Source: Candidatus Brachythrix odensensis (lineage in GTDB: Bacteria; Chloroflexota; Anaerolineae; J036; Brachytrichaceae). Taken from it: DNA of 64,000 nt. The position numbers and the translations under genes are program-made. The DNA lies in NCBI GenBank assembly GCA_016714465.1, contig JADKDT010000001.1:434001-498000 (forward strand), in the 5' to 3' direction. Below, piece after piece: positions 1 through 8,513 of this stretch. The notes beneath the pieces are model-generated. The model made no database searches. It was not told the DNA's origin and saw only the letters and a program-made list of their open reading frames with translations. The stretch's first letter is position 1. Every line of letters begins with the position of its first letter.

Positions 1-222
1 CACCTCGTCGGGCAAGGTCGAATCGCTCGGATCAACGTAATTCCCGTCGAGGATGATCAGATTCGAGCCGGTTGATGGCACGGCCAGGAAATCGGACAAG
101 GCAGCGGCCATAGCGCCCAATAGCATCGCGCACACGATCACGGAGGCCATTCCGGCGATCGACAGCATGGTGCGCAATCGGTCAAAGCCAAGGTCCGCGA
201 GCGCCAGCCGCAAGGGGGTCAT
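1..222 (-). CDS. ABC transporter permease, N-terminus only (FtsX/MacB type)
   Basis: Only the first 74 codons are inside the window; the gene runs off the left edge. The visible protein starts MTPLRLALADLGFDRLR and continues into a hydrophobic segment (about residues 18-42), then a soluble segment with a 'NLIILDGNYVDP' stretch. This is the usual N-terminus of an FtsX-like permease: a short amphipathic lead, the first membrane helix, then the start of a periplasmic domain. Its ATG overlaps the stop codon of the upstream ATPase gene (ATGA), so the two are translationally coupled subunits of one exporter. Substrate unknown. The family call rests on the N-terminus and the partner gene. Confidence 0.75.
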   Translation of the reverse strand, partial: MTPLRLALADLGFDRLRTMLSIAGMASVIVCAMLLGAMAAALSDFLAVPSTGSNLIILDGNYVDPSDSTLPDEV

Positions 223-932
223 CTTGGCTCCCTTCGACCGCTGGACAGGCGGATGACCTGATCGCTGGCCTGGACCAGGCGCTGGTTGTGGGTGGCCATC
301 ACGATGGTGTGCTGACCGTCCCGCGCCAGGTCACGCAACATCGAGACCACCGCCTCGGCCCCGGCCGCGTCGAGATCGCCAGTGGGTTCGTCGGCCAGGA
401 TCAGGGGCGGCCTGGTGATGATGGCCCGGGCGATCGCGACACGCTGCTGTTCGCCACCTGACAGTTCCGCCGGGCGGTGTCCGCGCCGTGCGCCCAGGCC
501 CATTTGGTCGAGTATGGCGCGGGCCGCGCGCAACGCATCGGCCCGGGCTTGCCCGACAGCCAACAAGGGCAACGCAACGTTCTCATCGGCGCTGATAAAA
601 GGCAGCAGGTTGTAAAACTGGAAGATGAACCCAACGCTCCGGCGCCGAAAGCGGGTCAGCTCGGCCTCGCTGGCGCGCTCTAGCGAAACGCCGTCCACGG
701 TTACGGCGCCTTGCGAAGGGCGCTCGATGCCGCCAAGTAGATGAAGCAGGGTGGACTTGCCGCAGCCACTTGGCCCGAGCACCACCGCGAAGGCGCCACG
801 CGGGATGTCGAGGGTGATGTCGGCCAGCGCATCGACGATCTCGCTGCCGCGGGTGTAGTGCCGGCTCAGGCCCTCGGCGCGGACCAACGGCACAACGTCG
901 ACGAGGGGGCGGGGAACGGGCGGCGTGTCCAT
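219..932 (-). CDS. ABC transporter ATP-binding protein (LolD/MacB family)
   Basis: A 237-residue ATPase of normal length for the family. All nucleotide-binding motifs are visible: Walker A GPSGCGKST, a Q-loop in FQFYNLLP, signature LSGGEQQRVAIARA, Walker B LILADEPTGDLD and the H-loop in MATHN. The 'DEPTGDLD' and 'QFYNLLP' wording is typical of the lipoprotein-release/macrolide-export group, which pairs with FtsX-type permeases; the following gene is one. It would energise export or membrane extraction of an unknown substrate. The start at 932 gives an N-terminal extension of about 20 residues before the first conserved strand; a slightly later start is possible. Confidence 0.93.
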   Translation of the reverse strand: MDTPPVPRPLVDVVPLVRAEGLSRHYTRGSEIVDALADITLDIPRGAFAVVLGPSGCGKSTLLHLLGGIERPSQGAVTVDGVSLERASEAELTRFRRRSVGFIFQFYNLLPFISADENVALPLLAVGQARADALRAARAILDQMGLGARRGHRPAELSGGEQQRVAIARAIITRPPLILADEPTGDLDAAGAEAVVSMLRDLARDGQHTIVMATHNQRLVQASDQVIRLSSGRREPR

Positions 933-1147
933 GATGAAGGGCTAAGCGGTCACGATATGTTGAGCATAAACCAAATCCCGGCAAACGGCCTGCTCCCGCG
1001 GTTGCGTGTCCTTGCCGGGACGGCGCAAGTTGAAGCGTTATACTCCCAACCGTCCTTACGGGTCAATCAGTGGAGGGGAAGGTGCCTGGTGGTCGGAGGC
1101 AGAACGGTTCGTTGCCGTCTGAGCGCGATTACCGGCGAGGAGCAAGA

Positions 1148-2521
1148 ATGTCCCTTCGCAGTATTGCCGGCATGGCTGTGGCCTTTGTCATCGCGTTCAC
1201 GACGGCCGCCACCGCTGCCCCGAGCGCAAGCGCGGGGATCGTGTCTCCCATCGCCGACGTGTGCTTCACCGAACACACAGGCGACACCACCACCGACTTC
1301 AGCAGCCCGGATGCGAAGGCGCTGCGCGACGCGGTGGCCGCGGTAGCGCCAGGCGGGACGGTCAAAGTGGCTGGCACCTGCGCGGGCGCCGTTCTCGGTG
1401 GCGGCACGACCCAGGTGGCCCTGGTGACGAAGGCGATCACCCTGATCGGCGGTTTTGTCCCATCGGACTGGACTACCAGCTATCCGCTCACCCAGCCGAC
1501 GATCCTCGACGGGCAATTGGGTGGGCGGGTGTTGTTCTTCAGTGGCGCCGACGCGAATGTCGCGAACCTCGTCGTTCAAAATGGAAGCGAGGCGTCCACC
1601 CACGGCGGCGGCATCTACGCCTCAGGCGCATTGTCTATGAACAATGTCAGCGTAATCAGCAGCACCGCCCAGTTTGCGGGTGGGGGCGCGTTTGCGATGG
1701 ATGCAGTGACGGTGACCGGCGGGCTGTTCCAGAACAATCGGGCCGTAACCTACGACGGTGGCGGGCTGTACGGAAGCAGCTCGGTGACATTGGCTGGGAC
1801 CCAATTTGTTGGTAACAAAGCCCAAACCTCTGGTGGTGGCGTGCGCGCCCAAGGTCCTCTATCTGTGACGGGTGGCGTGTTCGAAGGAAACTCTGCTGGG
1901 AATCAGGGGGGCGGGCTGTATGCCTACAAATCGCTGGCGTTAACAAGCGCGAAATTCATCGCCAATATGGCTGTCAGCGGTGGCGGCGTCTATCACTACG
2001 GCGGCGTTCTTCAAAACTCCGAAAGCGCTTTGCTGGTGAACGCGTTGTTCGCGCGCAACACCGCGCAGTCCTTTGGCGCAGCCGTGTATTTCGATCATCC
2101 CTCCACCGCCGACGTGATCCACACGACGGTGGCAAGTCCGACGATCGCAAGCGCCTCGGCGTTCTTTGTCGGGTCAGGGACGATTCGGATTACCAACACA
2201 ATCGTCGCGAGCCATACAACCGGTTTCAACCGCGGTATTGGGACGGTGTTCGAGGACTATACGCTCTTCGACGCGGTGCCGACGCCGCGCGGCAGCGGGG
2301 TGTTGGCCGGCACCCACTCCTTCACCGGCACGACCGGGTTTGCCGCTCCCGCCGCAGACAACTATCGTCTCTCATCCGCGAGTTCGGCACTCGATGCGGG
2401 CGTTGACGCCGGGGTCGGCACGGACTTCGAGGGGACAACTCGCCCGTTCGGTGCTGGCTTCGACATTGGCTACGACGAGTGGGTGCCGCCGCGGGCGTAT
2501 CTGCCGCTACTTGCGCGATAA
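1148..2521 (+). CDS. Secreted right-handed beta-helix protein with choice-of-anchor-Q-like end
   Basis: The ATG at 1148 has a GAGGAG ribosome site just upstream and opens a clear signal peptide (MSLRSIAGMAVAFVIAFTTA, then a small-residue cleavage region near AAPSASAG). The mature protein starts with a CFTEHTGDTTTDF segment shared almost word for word with the giant protein at 11.6-17.2 kb. It then forms about ten beta-helix coils marked by repeated GGG(L/I/V)Y and 'F..N.A...GGG' patterns. The end has the 'SSALDAG..D..G..RPFGAGFDIGYDE' motif of choice-of-anchor Q proteins and finishes in RAYLPLLAR. Likely cell-surface or secreted; partner or substrate unknown. Its 3' end converges on the BNR gene with one base between them. 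Confidence 0.85.
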   Translation: MSLRSIAGMAVAFVIAFTTAATAAPSASAGIVSPIADVCFTEHTGDTTTDFSSPDAKALRDAVAAVAPGGTVKVAGTCAGAVLGGGTTQVALVTKAITLIGGFVPSDWTTSYPLTQPTILDGQLGGRVLFFSGADANVANLVVQNGSEASTHGGGIYASGALSMNNVSVISSTAQFAGGGAFAMDAVTVTGGLFQNNRAVTYDGGGLYGSSSVTLAGTQFVGNKAQTSGGGVRAQGPLSVTGGVFEGNSAGNQGGGLYAYKSLALTSAKFIANMAVSGGGVYHYGGVLQNSESALLVNALFARNTAQSFGAAVYFDHPSTADVIHTTVASPTIASASAFFVGSGTIRITNTIVASHTTGFNRGIGTVFEDYTLFDAVPTPRGSGVLAGTHSFTGTTGFAAPAADNYRLSSASSALDAGVDAGVGTDFEGTTRPFGAGFDIGYDEWVPPRAYLPLLAR

Positions 2522-2522
2522 G

Positions 2523-3506
2523 CTACACCAGTATCATCGTTCGATGGATTCCGCCCATATTGACCGGCAGCCGCCGCCACGCCTCGCCAAAGTCGTCGGT
2601 CTGCCAGATATCGCCGTTGGACAGGCCCGCGTACAACCGACCTGATACGCCCGGCTCGGCAATCAGCGCGTAGGCCATGAAGTCCAGAGGTTCTGGCAAA
2701 CCGCCAGACAGGCATTCCCAAGCGCCGCCTCCCATCGAGCGATAGATCCGCCCGCGCGCTTTTCCTTCCACATGCGCCGGCGGCACGAATTGGCCTTTGA
2801 GTGGATTTGGCTGGTCCGAGGCAGACAGATACCAAACATCAGGACGGATCGCATCAGCCGCGACCATCCAGCCATACTTCGCGCCAAGCCCCGCCCGAGG
2901 CTGCTGCCAGGTAATGCCGCCATCCAGGCTGCAGGCGGCGCCGCTGCCCGAGCCGCCCCCTTCATACACCCGTCTGCCGTCGCTGGCATGGAACGTCAGC
3001 GAGTGGCAATCGAGGACGGCCCCGCGGCGATGGCCCGACCAGGTCACGCCTCCGTCCGTCGAGCGCAGCACGCCGCCAAGCTCGATGCCAGCCAGAATGA
3101 GGTTGGGGTCTTCCGGCGACAACGCCAGCGCCTGCGGATATGCGCCCCAGTCGGGCGGCTCCGCGGGCGAGAACCACCACCACTTGCGGGTGCGCCGTAA
3201 CGCCTGAAGCTCATTCCATGCGGCGCCGTGATCGGCCGACACATAGAGCGAGGCCGGTTTGCAGCCGGCGTAGATCAGGCCCGGCTCGAGCGGACTGACC
3301 GCGATAGTCTTGATGGCCTGGCCGGACAGGCCGGCTTGGTCCCAGGTCCGGCCAGCGTCGTCGGAGCGCCAAATGCCGTTGGCCTGCGTCCCGGCATAGA
3401 CGCGCCCCGAAATGCGCCGGTCGGCGGCAAGACTATTCACCCGTTTGCCCTCGAGCGACGATTCGACCGACCATACGCCGTCGCTGCGCAGATCGGCGCG
3501 GGTCAC
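2523..3506 (-). CDS. BNR/Asp-box repeat protein (sialidase- or YCF48-like beta-propeller)
   Basis: A 327-residue protein built from about six repeats of the form 'YAG....G(I/V)(W/L)RS.D.G.(T/A)W', i.e. Asp boxes as in sialidases, Vps10 and photosynthesis assembly factors; examples are IWRSDDAGRTW, LRSTDGGVTW and IWQTDDFGEAW. No catalytic residues can be assigned, so I would not call it an enzyme. The only start codon in this frame is the GTG at 3506, but the open frame extends upstream as NKIFLATNSRGV, which looks like the natural first blade, and then meets a stop. Two ATG codons just upstream lie in another frame, so the 5' end may carry an indel. No signal peptide is visible. Confidence 0.75.
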   Translation of the reverse strand: MTRADLRSDGVWSVESSLEGKRVNSLAADRRISGRVYAGTQANGIWRSDDAGRTWDQAGLSGQAIKTIAVSPLEPGLIYAGCKPASLYVSADHGAAWNELQALRRTRKWWWFSPAEPPDWGAYPQALALSPEDPNLILAGIELGGVLRSTDGGVTWSGHRRGAVLDCHSLTFHASDGRRVYEGGGSGSGAACSLDGGITWQQPRAGLGAKYGWMVAADAIRPDVWYLSASDQPNPLKGQFVPPAHVEGKARGRIYRSMGGGAWECLSGGLPEPLDFMAYALIAEPGVSGRLYAGLSNGDIWQTDDFGEAWRRLPVNMGGIHRTMILV

Positions 3507-3595
3507 GCCTCTTGAGTTCGTGGCTAAAAAGATCTTGTTGCATCATGCTTGCGCCTCCGGCGCCTACGGATCCACGATCAGTACCACGTTTCCCC

Positions 3596-4258
3596 CTATC
3601 GGACCGCGATCGGCGCGGATGCGCCGCTTCGACTCAATGCAATTTGCAGTGCGCCGCCAAGCGCTGCTGAAGCGGCCAGGCACCCGCCAAAAGCCACGGT
3701 CAACATCGTGAAACGTTCGGCCGCGCGCGGCGCGCCAACCTGCCAGCCGAGCGCGTCCATGAGGATGTTGACGACCAGGAATGCGCCAGCGCAGGCCAGA
3801 CCCGTGAGCAGCGCATTTCGGGCTTCGCGTCCGCGCCGGCGCAGCGCGACCGACATCGTCCAAGCCGTGACGAAACACACGATGAAGACGGCCGGCACGA
3901 ACAGGAGGGTGAACAAGTTGCGCAACGGCAGCGGCGAGCCGGCTTGCTCGACCAGGGCCACTTCGATCGGGGTGAGTGCCAGTGCGATGGCCAGCGCCGA
4001 AATCGCCCAGATCGCGCCCGCGCCCGCCCCTCGCCTTGTCTCGGAAGAACCGCTGAATCGGGCAATCAGCATGCCCCATAGCGCGCCTCCGGCGAGCAGG
4101 CCAAACAGGGCAAAGAACGCGGCCGGCAGGATGCGCCCGAGATCCAGCGTATGGCCCGGAAGGGCGCCATGGACGAAGGTTCCGATGGCGCCTCCGGCGA
4201 ACATGCCGCCAAGTTGACAGACCGGGGACAAAATGGCGATCTTCAGGGTGTTGGACAT
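3596..4258 (-). CDS. Polytopic membrane protein, function unknown
   Basis: A 220-residue protein starting MSNTLKIAILSPVCQLGG, with about six hydrophobic segments: near residues 8-28, 42-64, 80-98, 112-135, 153-172 and 186-205. A basic loop (ALRRRGREARN) follows the fourth helix. I chose the ATG at 4258; the frame stays open further upstream, but that extension is proline- and serine-rich, unlike a membrane protein start, and overlaps the neighbouring gene. It lies 16 bases downstream of another small membrane protein gene on the same strand, so the two are probably co-transcribed. I recognise no family. Confidence 0.7.
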   Translation of the reverse strand: MSNTLKIAILSPVCQLGGMFAGGAIGTFVHGALPGHTLDLGRILPAAFFALFGLLAGGALWGMLIARFSGSSETRRGAGAGAIWAISALAIALALTPIEVALVEQAGSPLPLRNLFTLLFVPAVFIVCFVTAWTMSVALRRRGREARNALLTGLACAGAFLVVNILMDALGWQVGAPRAAERFTMLTVAFGGCLAASAALGGALQIALSRSGASAPIAVR

Positions 4259-4274
4259 TGGGTGATGCGGGCTG

Positions 4275-4685
4275 TCAGGCGGCTGCGGACTTGCCGGCTG
4301 CTTGCCGCCAGAACAGGATGCCCGTGAAAATGATGATGGCGTGAATGACGATGAACGGGATATAGCTGGCGGCGGAATAACCGCGGGCGATCCAGATTCC
4401 ATCGGCCACGATGCCGCGGAATATCTCGGCCAGGATGATGGCCACGATCAGGCTGCCACTCTGGGCCGGTTTGCGTGAGGCGTATAGCATCGCCGCTCCA
4501 AGCGAGCCCAGTTCAAGCACAAATACCAGCCACGCGTCGGCAAAGGCGCTGGACCGCCAACGGGTCAACCGACAAATGGCGGGAGGGGGGGTGAGGTTCA
4601 AGTGGGAGGGGCGGTCGCGCGATACGAGGCTTTTTTCGGTTGACTCCTTTCGAGCGTGGCGGTAACGCCTTTTGCACGCGCCCAT
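4275..4685 (-). CDS. Small membrane protein, BphX-like
   Basis: The C-terminal 90 residues are clearly coding. There are three hydrophobic segments, with 'VFVLELGSLGAAMLYASR', 'AEIFRGIVADGIWIARGY' and 'PFIVIHAIIIFTGILFW'. The LELG...RGI.D..WIARGY...VIHA pattern resembles the BphX-like family of small four-helix membrane proteins (recalled, not searched). The first 40 or so residues (MGACKRRYRHARKESTEK...) look non-native and rich in basic and proline residues, so the real start is probably later, or the first helix was lost to an indel. A TTG at the 'LTRWRSSAF' position is one alternative start. Probably in one operon with the membrane protein downstream. Confidence 0.55.
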   Translation of the reverse strand: MGACKRRYRHARKESTEKSLVSRDRPSHLNLTPPPAICRLTRWRSSAFADAWLVFVLELGSLGAAMLYASRKPAQSGSLIVAIILAEIFRGIVADGIWIARGYSAASYIPFIVIHAIIIFTGILFWRQAAGKSAAA

Positions 4686-5127
4686 GTCCTAGGCTAATGA
4701 ACGATCGTGAAATATTTGCGAAATGTCCGTTGGCCCAGGGGGAGCCTAAGGGCGTTGCGAATCAATCGTAGCCTGCCTCGGTCAACCAACGATGCGCAAA
4801 AAGTCACCAGGTACTTTCTTCAGGATTGAGTTCTTGAAGGCGTAAGATAGGACGCCTGTCGCCTTGTTGGCAATGACCGTGGCGGCAACAGGCGCATCCG
4901 CCCGCCCGACAGCGGCGCCGTCGGCAGCGACTAACCAAGAAGGGTGGTTGGCACGTCGTTGGCGAAGCGGATCCCGGCGGCTCTGCGACCTCCATTGCCA
5001 CGAATTCGCCTCCGCTCTGGAGACCGGTGATCGCGAGAATAGCGACGCCCGTGGAAATGGACTCCGCCATTGGGCGCAATGACCGCTTTCGGCTGGTGTT
5101 TCTCCTGGAACTCCAATCAGTCCCCGT
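4686..5127. other. Intergenic region with a possible decayed gene on the minus strand
   Basis: About 440 bases without a convincing intact gene. On the minus strand three frames carry protein-like pieces in succession: MAESISTGVAILAITG from 5070, a short middle piece with IRFANDVPTT, then LVAADGAAVGRADAPVAATV running to a stop at 4782. Read together with two frame changes they would give a protein of about 95 residues. I cannot name it. It may be a decayed or mis-assembled small gene or a chance run; confidence is low. Confidence 0.25.
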
Positions 5128-5922
5128 TTGGTGAGAAGGGTCGCTTGCTCCTCTCGGGATGGACGACACGCCGTCGTGGCGCGCTTGGAATGGCCGAAGC
5201 ACCGGGGTACGGGGAGACGCTCGGGGGGAGGGTCGCTGGCCGATGGATATGGCGCCCTGCTGGTGATCGCCAAACGCCCTGCCAACGGCAAGACCAAAAC
5301 GCGCTTGACGCCTGACCTCAGCCCGGAGCAGAGCGCGGCGCTCTACGCGTGTTTCCTGAAGGACACTCTCGCCCTTGCGGCTTCGGCCAGCGCAGCGATC
5401 GGCGCGAAACTGTTTGTGCTGTATCTGCCCGAGGGCGAGGAAGCCTACTTCCGCGCCATCGCGCCAACGGCGGGGCTACTGCTTCAGGAAGGCAACGATT
5501 TGGGCGCGCGCCTCGACAACGGCATTCGGCGCTGCCTGGAGCGCGGGTTTCGCTACGTCGTCATCATGGACAGCGACAGCCCAAGCCTGCCAGCCTCATC
5601 CCTGGCTGCCGCTTTTGAGCGCCTGCGTGAAGGCGCCCCAGCCTGTTTGGGGCCGTGCGACGATGGCGGCTACTACCTTATCGGCGCGTCGGAACCGCAG
5701 TCTGGGCTGCTGCTGGATGTGCAAATGAGCACCGACCACGTCCTTGCCGACACCCTGGCCCGGGCCGAGGCGCTCGGTATCCCGGTTGCGCTGCTGCCTG
5801 AGCACTATGACATCGATGTGATCGCCGATGTGCGGCGTCTGGCCGGCGAGCTGGCCGGCCTGGGCGCCGACATCGCGCCCAACACCCGCCGTTGGCTCGC
5901 CGGAGCGGGCCTGCTCGTGTAG
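5128..5922 (+). CDS. TIGR04282/DUF2064 family glycosyltransferase (radical-SAM-associated transferase 1)
   Basis: The conserved protein starts at about 'GALLVIAKRPANGKTKTRL' (nt 5250 on), the hallmark of the DUF2064/TIGR04282 family annotated as 'arsenosugar biosynthesis glycosyltransferase'. Also visible are MDSDSPSLP (metal-binding DSDSP) and GPCDDGGYYLIG. The fold is GT-A-like and the sugar donor and acceptor are not known from sequence. The start is uncertain: 5128 is a TTG and the first 40 residues look unlike the family; no good ATG exists in frame, so the real start may be a TTG or GTG before nt 5240. The companion TIGR04283 gene lies 0.6 kb away on the other strand, with two radical SAM genes beyond it. 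Confidence 0.85.
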   Translation: MVRRVACSSRDGRHAVVARLEWPKHRGTGRRSGGGSLADGYGALLVIAKRPANGKTKTRLTPDLSPEQSAALYACFLKDTLALAASASAAIGAKLFVLYLPEGEEAYFRAIAPTAGLLLQEGNDLGARLDNGIRRCLERGFRYVVIMDSDSPSLPASSLAAAFERLREGAPACLGPCDDGGYYLIGASEPQSGLLLDVQMSTDHVLADTLARAEALGIPVALLPEHYDIDVIADVRRLAGELAGLGADIAPNTRRWLAGAGLLV

Positions 5923-5937
5923 GCGCCAACGCGCATC

Positions 5938-5982
5938 CTCGAACGGAACATCCCCGGCGGCGCCGGGGATGTTCCGTTCGAG
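5938..5982. repeat. Intergenic palindrome, GGCG-apex family (copy 1)
   Basis: A perfect inverted repeat with 20-base arms (left arm begins ctcgaacggaac) around a 5-base loop in a CCGG-cggcg-CCGG apex. It sits 15 bases after the TIGR04282 stop and 15 bases before the convergent DoxX stop. There is no T-run, so it is not a classical intrinsic terminator, although it could stop or protect both transcripts. Confidence 0.9.
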
Positions 5983-5997
5983 AAAGAAATGGAGTGC

Positions 5998-6495
5998 CTA
6001 GAATAGGGCCGGCGCGGCCCGCCCAAGCCAGTGCCGGAAACCGCGCATCCGGTCGATTGACCACTGCCCAGACGCGCCAATGGCCAGGAACAGCACATTG
6101 AGCATAATCAGGAAGGCGTAATACCAGCCTGTTTCATGCGGAATATTGGCCAGCCCGATCAGCAGATTAATTGACCAGCCCACTCCGACCAGCGCGCCAA
6201 GGCGGGTGAAGAGACCGAAGAGCAGGCTCAACCCGATCAGGACCTCGACGATGGTGGTGATCCAGCCAAACAGGATGATATTGGGTTGAATGACGGCTTT
6301 GACGAACTCGCCATACAGTGGAATGACCGGGTACTGAACCTCCAGGCCGACCCACAGACAGAATCCCTCCGGGCAGGCAAAAGTGGGCGGCGGCTTCCAG
6401 GTGAGCTGGAGCAGCCAGAAGACGCCCAGAACGACCCGCAGGCCGGTCACGAGGATGCTGGCGAATAATGCGGGATTCATGCCTTTCAGTTTCAT
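5998..6495 (-). CDS. DoxX/DoxD-like membrane protein
   Basis: A 165-residue protein with four hydrophobic segments: about residues 11-30, 72-93, 100-116 and 122-141. It has the DoxX-family order: 'RVVLGVFWLLQLTWK', a long periplasmic loop (PPPTFACPEGFCLWVGLEVQ), then 'EVLIGLSLLFGLFTRLGALVG'. The loop has two cysteines. DoxX/DoxD proteins include the small subunit of thiosulfate:quinone oxidoreductase and many uncharacterised relatives; no partner subunit is visible here. The TIGR04283 gene ends only 4 bases away on the same strand, so they are probably one transcript with the glycosyltransferase first. Confidence 0.8.
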   Translation of the reverse strand: MKLKGMNPALFASILVTGLRVVLGVFWLLQLTWKPPPTFACPEGFCLWVGLEVQYPVIPLYGEFVKAVIQPNIILFGWITTIVEVLIGLSLLFGLFTRLGALVGVGWSINLLIGLANIPHETGWYYAFLIMLNVLFLAIGASGQWSIDRMRGFRHWLGRAAPALF

Positions 6496-6499
6496 ATTG

Positions 6500-7264
6500 T
6501 TACTCCGTTGGACGAATCAAACCGGATGACATGGCAGGGGCGGGCGCGTGCCGCTCGCGCGGCAGCCACCGCTGATAGATGCGCCGGAGCCGGGCCCGAT
6601 CGGCGCCCATCCGGTACAGGGCCTCGATCACTCCAGTAACACACAACGTTTTAAGAACACCGTTGAAGACGTGCCGCCGCGAGTCCACCCCCACCGGCTC
6701 GGCGATCACCGCCCGGGGACCGAGACCGCGCAGCTTCGCCGCGAAATCCCAATCTGGAGCGAACACCGTGGTGGGATAGCCCCCACTCTGACGAAACACA
6801 GCCGTTCGAATAAAGGGGGCCGTGTCGCCGGCGAACCAGCCAAATGCGCGGGTGCGGGTTTGCCAGACGCGCTCAACTGCCTTCAGCATTAACCGCTCCA
6901 TGGCGGGCGCCGGGCCGATAAAGGCGGGCACAAACCCGCCGCCGACAATGCGTGGATCGGCGCACGCGTCGCGCACGCGCTGCACTGCGTTGGGCGGCAG
7001 CGTCACGTCGCAGTGCAGAAAGACCAGGATGTCGCCGCGGGCCGCGCTGGCCCCGTGATTGATCTGGTTTCCCAGGCCGGATGGGAGACCCGCCGGCAGG
7101 CGCGCGAGCCGCGCTCCACTGCGGGAAATGACGTCGGGGGTGCCGTCCGAGCTTCCTCCGTCCACCACAATCACCTCATGCGGCCCGGGCTGCGCGAGCA
7201 AAGCGTCGACGGCCCGCCCGATGAGGGCGGCTTCATTCAGCACCGGTACGATGATCGAGACCAT
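6500..7264 (-). CDS. TIGR04283 family glycosyltransferase (radical-SAM-associated transferase 2)
   Basis: A 254-residue GT2-type (GT-A fold) transferase: MVSIIVPVLNEAALIGRAV at the start, VIVVDGGSSDGT (nucleotide site), GNQINHGASAARGDILVFLHCDV (acidic metal site), then GGGFVPAF and AGDTAPFIRTAVFRQSGGYP. This wording is that of TIGR04283, the partner of TIGR04282, annotated in arsenosugar-type clusters with a radical SAM enzyme. It starts 99 bases from the divergent radical SAM operon, so the two transcripts share a promoter region, and it is followed by doxX. The chemistry is inferred from family names; substrates are not proven. Confidence 0.88.
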   Translation of the reverse strand: MVSIIVPVLNEAALIGRAVDALLAQPGPHEVIVVDGGSSDGTPDVISRSGARLARLPAGLPSGLGNQINHGASAARGDILVFLHCDVTLPPNAVQRVRDACADPRIVGGGFVPAFIGPAPAMERLMLKAVERVWQTRTRAFGWFAGDTAPFIRTAVFRQSGGYPTTVFAPDWDFAAKLRGLGPRAVIAEPVGVDSRRHVFNGVLKTLCVTGVIEALYRMGADRARLRRIYQRWLPRERHAPAPAMSSGLIRPTE

Positions 7265-7363
7265 GGGTTGGAGGGTGATTGTGGCTCAGGTTGGTTGGGT
7301 GTCAAATTCGGAACTATTACGAGACCATTACGGGCGGTTACAAAACAGGCGTGCGCCCCTAGA

Positions 7364-8512
7364 ATGTGTTCTGTGTCCGAACCCATCACCCTGGTCGACC
7401 GACCGCCTGAAGGATTCCGTTTTCCGTCTGGGCCCGATGAACCGGGCCCCAATTACTTGCCCGCCGAGTATCGTGCGGTTGATCCGGCGACTCGCGGTCC
7501 GACGGCGGCCGTGAAACCGCGCTGCGTCTTCATTGAGGTCACCAACCACTGCAACCTGTTGTGCGAAACCTGCCCGCGCACCTTCACCACCTACGAGACG
7601 CCGATGACGCTGTCGTGGGAGAACTTTCTGCGCGTCGTCGCCCAGTTCCCGGATATGACCCGGGCGGTGTTGCATGGGATTGGCGAGCCGCTGCTCAACC
7701 GCGATCTGCCGCGCATCATCGGCTATCTCAAGGCGCGCGGCGTCAGTGTGCTCTTTAACACAAACGCCACGCTGTTGTCTGAGGATTGGGCGCGCGAGCT
7801 CATCGCGGCCGGGCTCGACGAACTCCGGGTGTCGATTGACGGGGCATCTCCGGTGACGTATGCCCAAATTCGCGGGGCGCCGCTTTTTCACAAGGTGGTG
7901 AAGAATCTCAAGCGCTTCTGCGAGATTCAGCGCGAGATGGGCGCCACGCTGCCGCGCCCGTCGCTGTTTATGACCGGGATGAAGGAGAACATCGCCGAGG
8001 TGCCCGAGGTGGTCCGCCTGGCCGCCTGGATGGGCGTGCCCGAGGTGTATGTCCAACGGATGGTCTATTACGTCGACCTGAAGGATGAGAGCAGCGCGCC
8101 CGGGATGATGACCTCCGGGCACGCCTTGTTCGACGATTACGATGTGATCGAGGCCCGCACGCTCGCGGAGGCCGAGGCGCTCGGGCGCGAGTTGGGCGTC
8201 GTCTTGAAGTCGTCGGGTGGGATGACCCCGAGCAAGAGCCTGGAACAGAGCCAGCACAGGGATGGCAAGCCCTGGTCGGCCTGCATGCGCCCCTGGACGA
8301 CGGCCTATGTCACCGCCAACGGGAACTGCCTTCCGTGCTGCATTTCGCCATTCGCGACCAATGACTATGACAGCCTGATCCTGGGCAATCTTTTTGAAAG
8401 GCCGTTTGACGAATTGTGGAACGAACCTCGCTATCAGGCCTGGCGCGAGGCCCTGCTGAGCGACGCGCCCCCCAAGCCGTGCGCGGGCTGTGGCGTGCAC
8501 TGGAGCCTCTAA
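7364..8512 (+). CDS. Radical SAM protein with SPASM-like C-terminus
   Basis: A 382-residue enzyme. The radical SAM cluster motif CxxxCxxC is at C63-C67-C70 (TNHCNLLCETCP), followed by HGIGEPLLN for SAM binding, LFNTNATLL and LRVSIDGA. The C-terminus holds a second cysteine set (ACMRPW, GNCLPCC, PCAGCG), as in SPASM domains that bind auxiliary iron-sulfur clusters and act on peptides or other substrates. The start at 7364 is supported by the long non-conserved stretch upstream; the GTG at 7373 is an alternative. The next radical SAM gene begins one base after the stop, so the two are coupled. This is not an obvious ArsS, the usual partner of the TIGR04282/04283 pair. Confidence 0.88.
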   Translation: MCSVSEPITLVDRPPEGFRFPSGPDEPGPNYLPAEYRAVDPATRGPTAAVKPRCVFIEVTNHCNLLCETCPRTFTTYETPMTLSWENFLRVVAQFPDMTRAVLHGIGEPLLNRDLPRIIGYLKARGVSVLFNTNATLLSEDWARELIAAGLDELRVSIDGASPVTYAQIRGAPLFHKVVKNLKRFCEIQREMGATLPRPSLFMTGMKENIAEVPEVVRLAAWMGVPEVYVQRMVYYVDLKDESSAPGMMTSGHALFDDYDVIEARTLAEAEALGRELGVVLKSSGGMTPSKSLEQSQHRDGKPWSACMRPWTTAYVTANGNCLPCCISPFATNDYDSLILGNLFERPFDELWNEPRYQAWREALLSDAPPKPCAGCGVHWSL

Positions 8513-8513
8513 T

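Noticed and set aside
4782..5297. 171-codon minus-strand frame upstream of the TIGR04282 gene
   Set aside because: Only its last 60 codons look protein-like, and it overlaps the conserved transferase gene; kept only as a possible decayed remnant.
5938..5982. Classical rho-independent terminator
   Set aside because: The hairpin is strong but no T-run follows on either strand; listed as a palindromic repeat instead.
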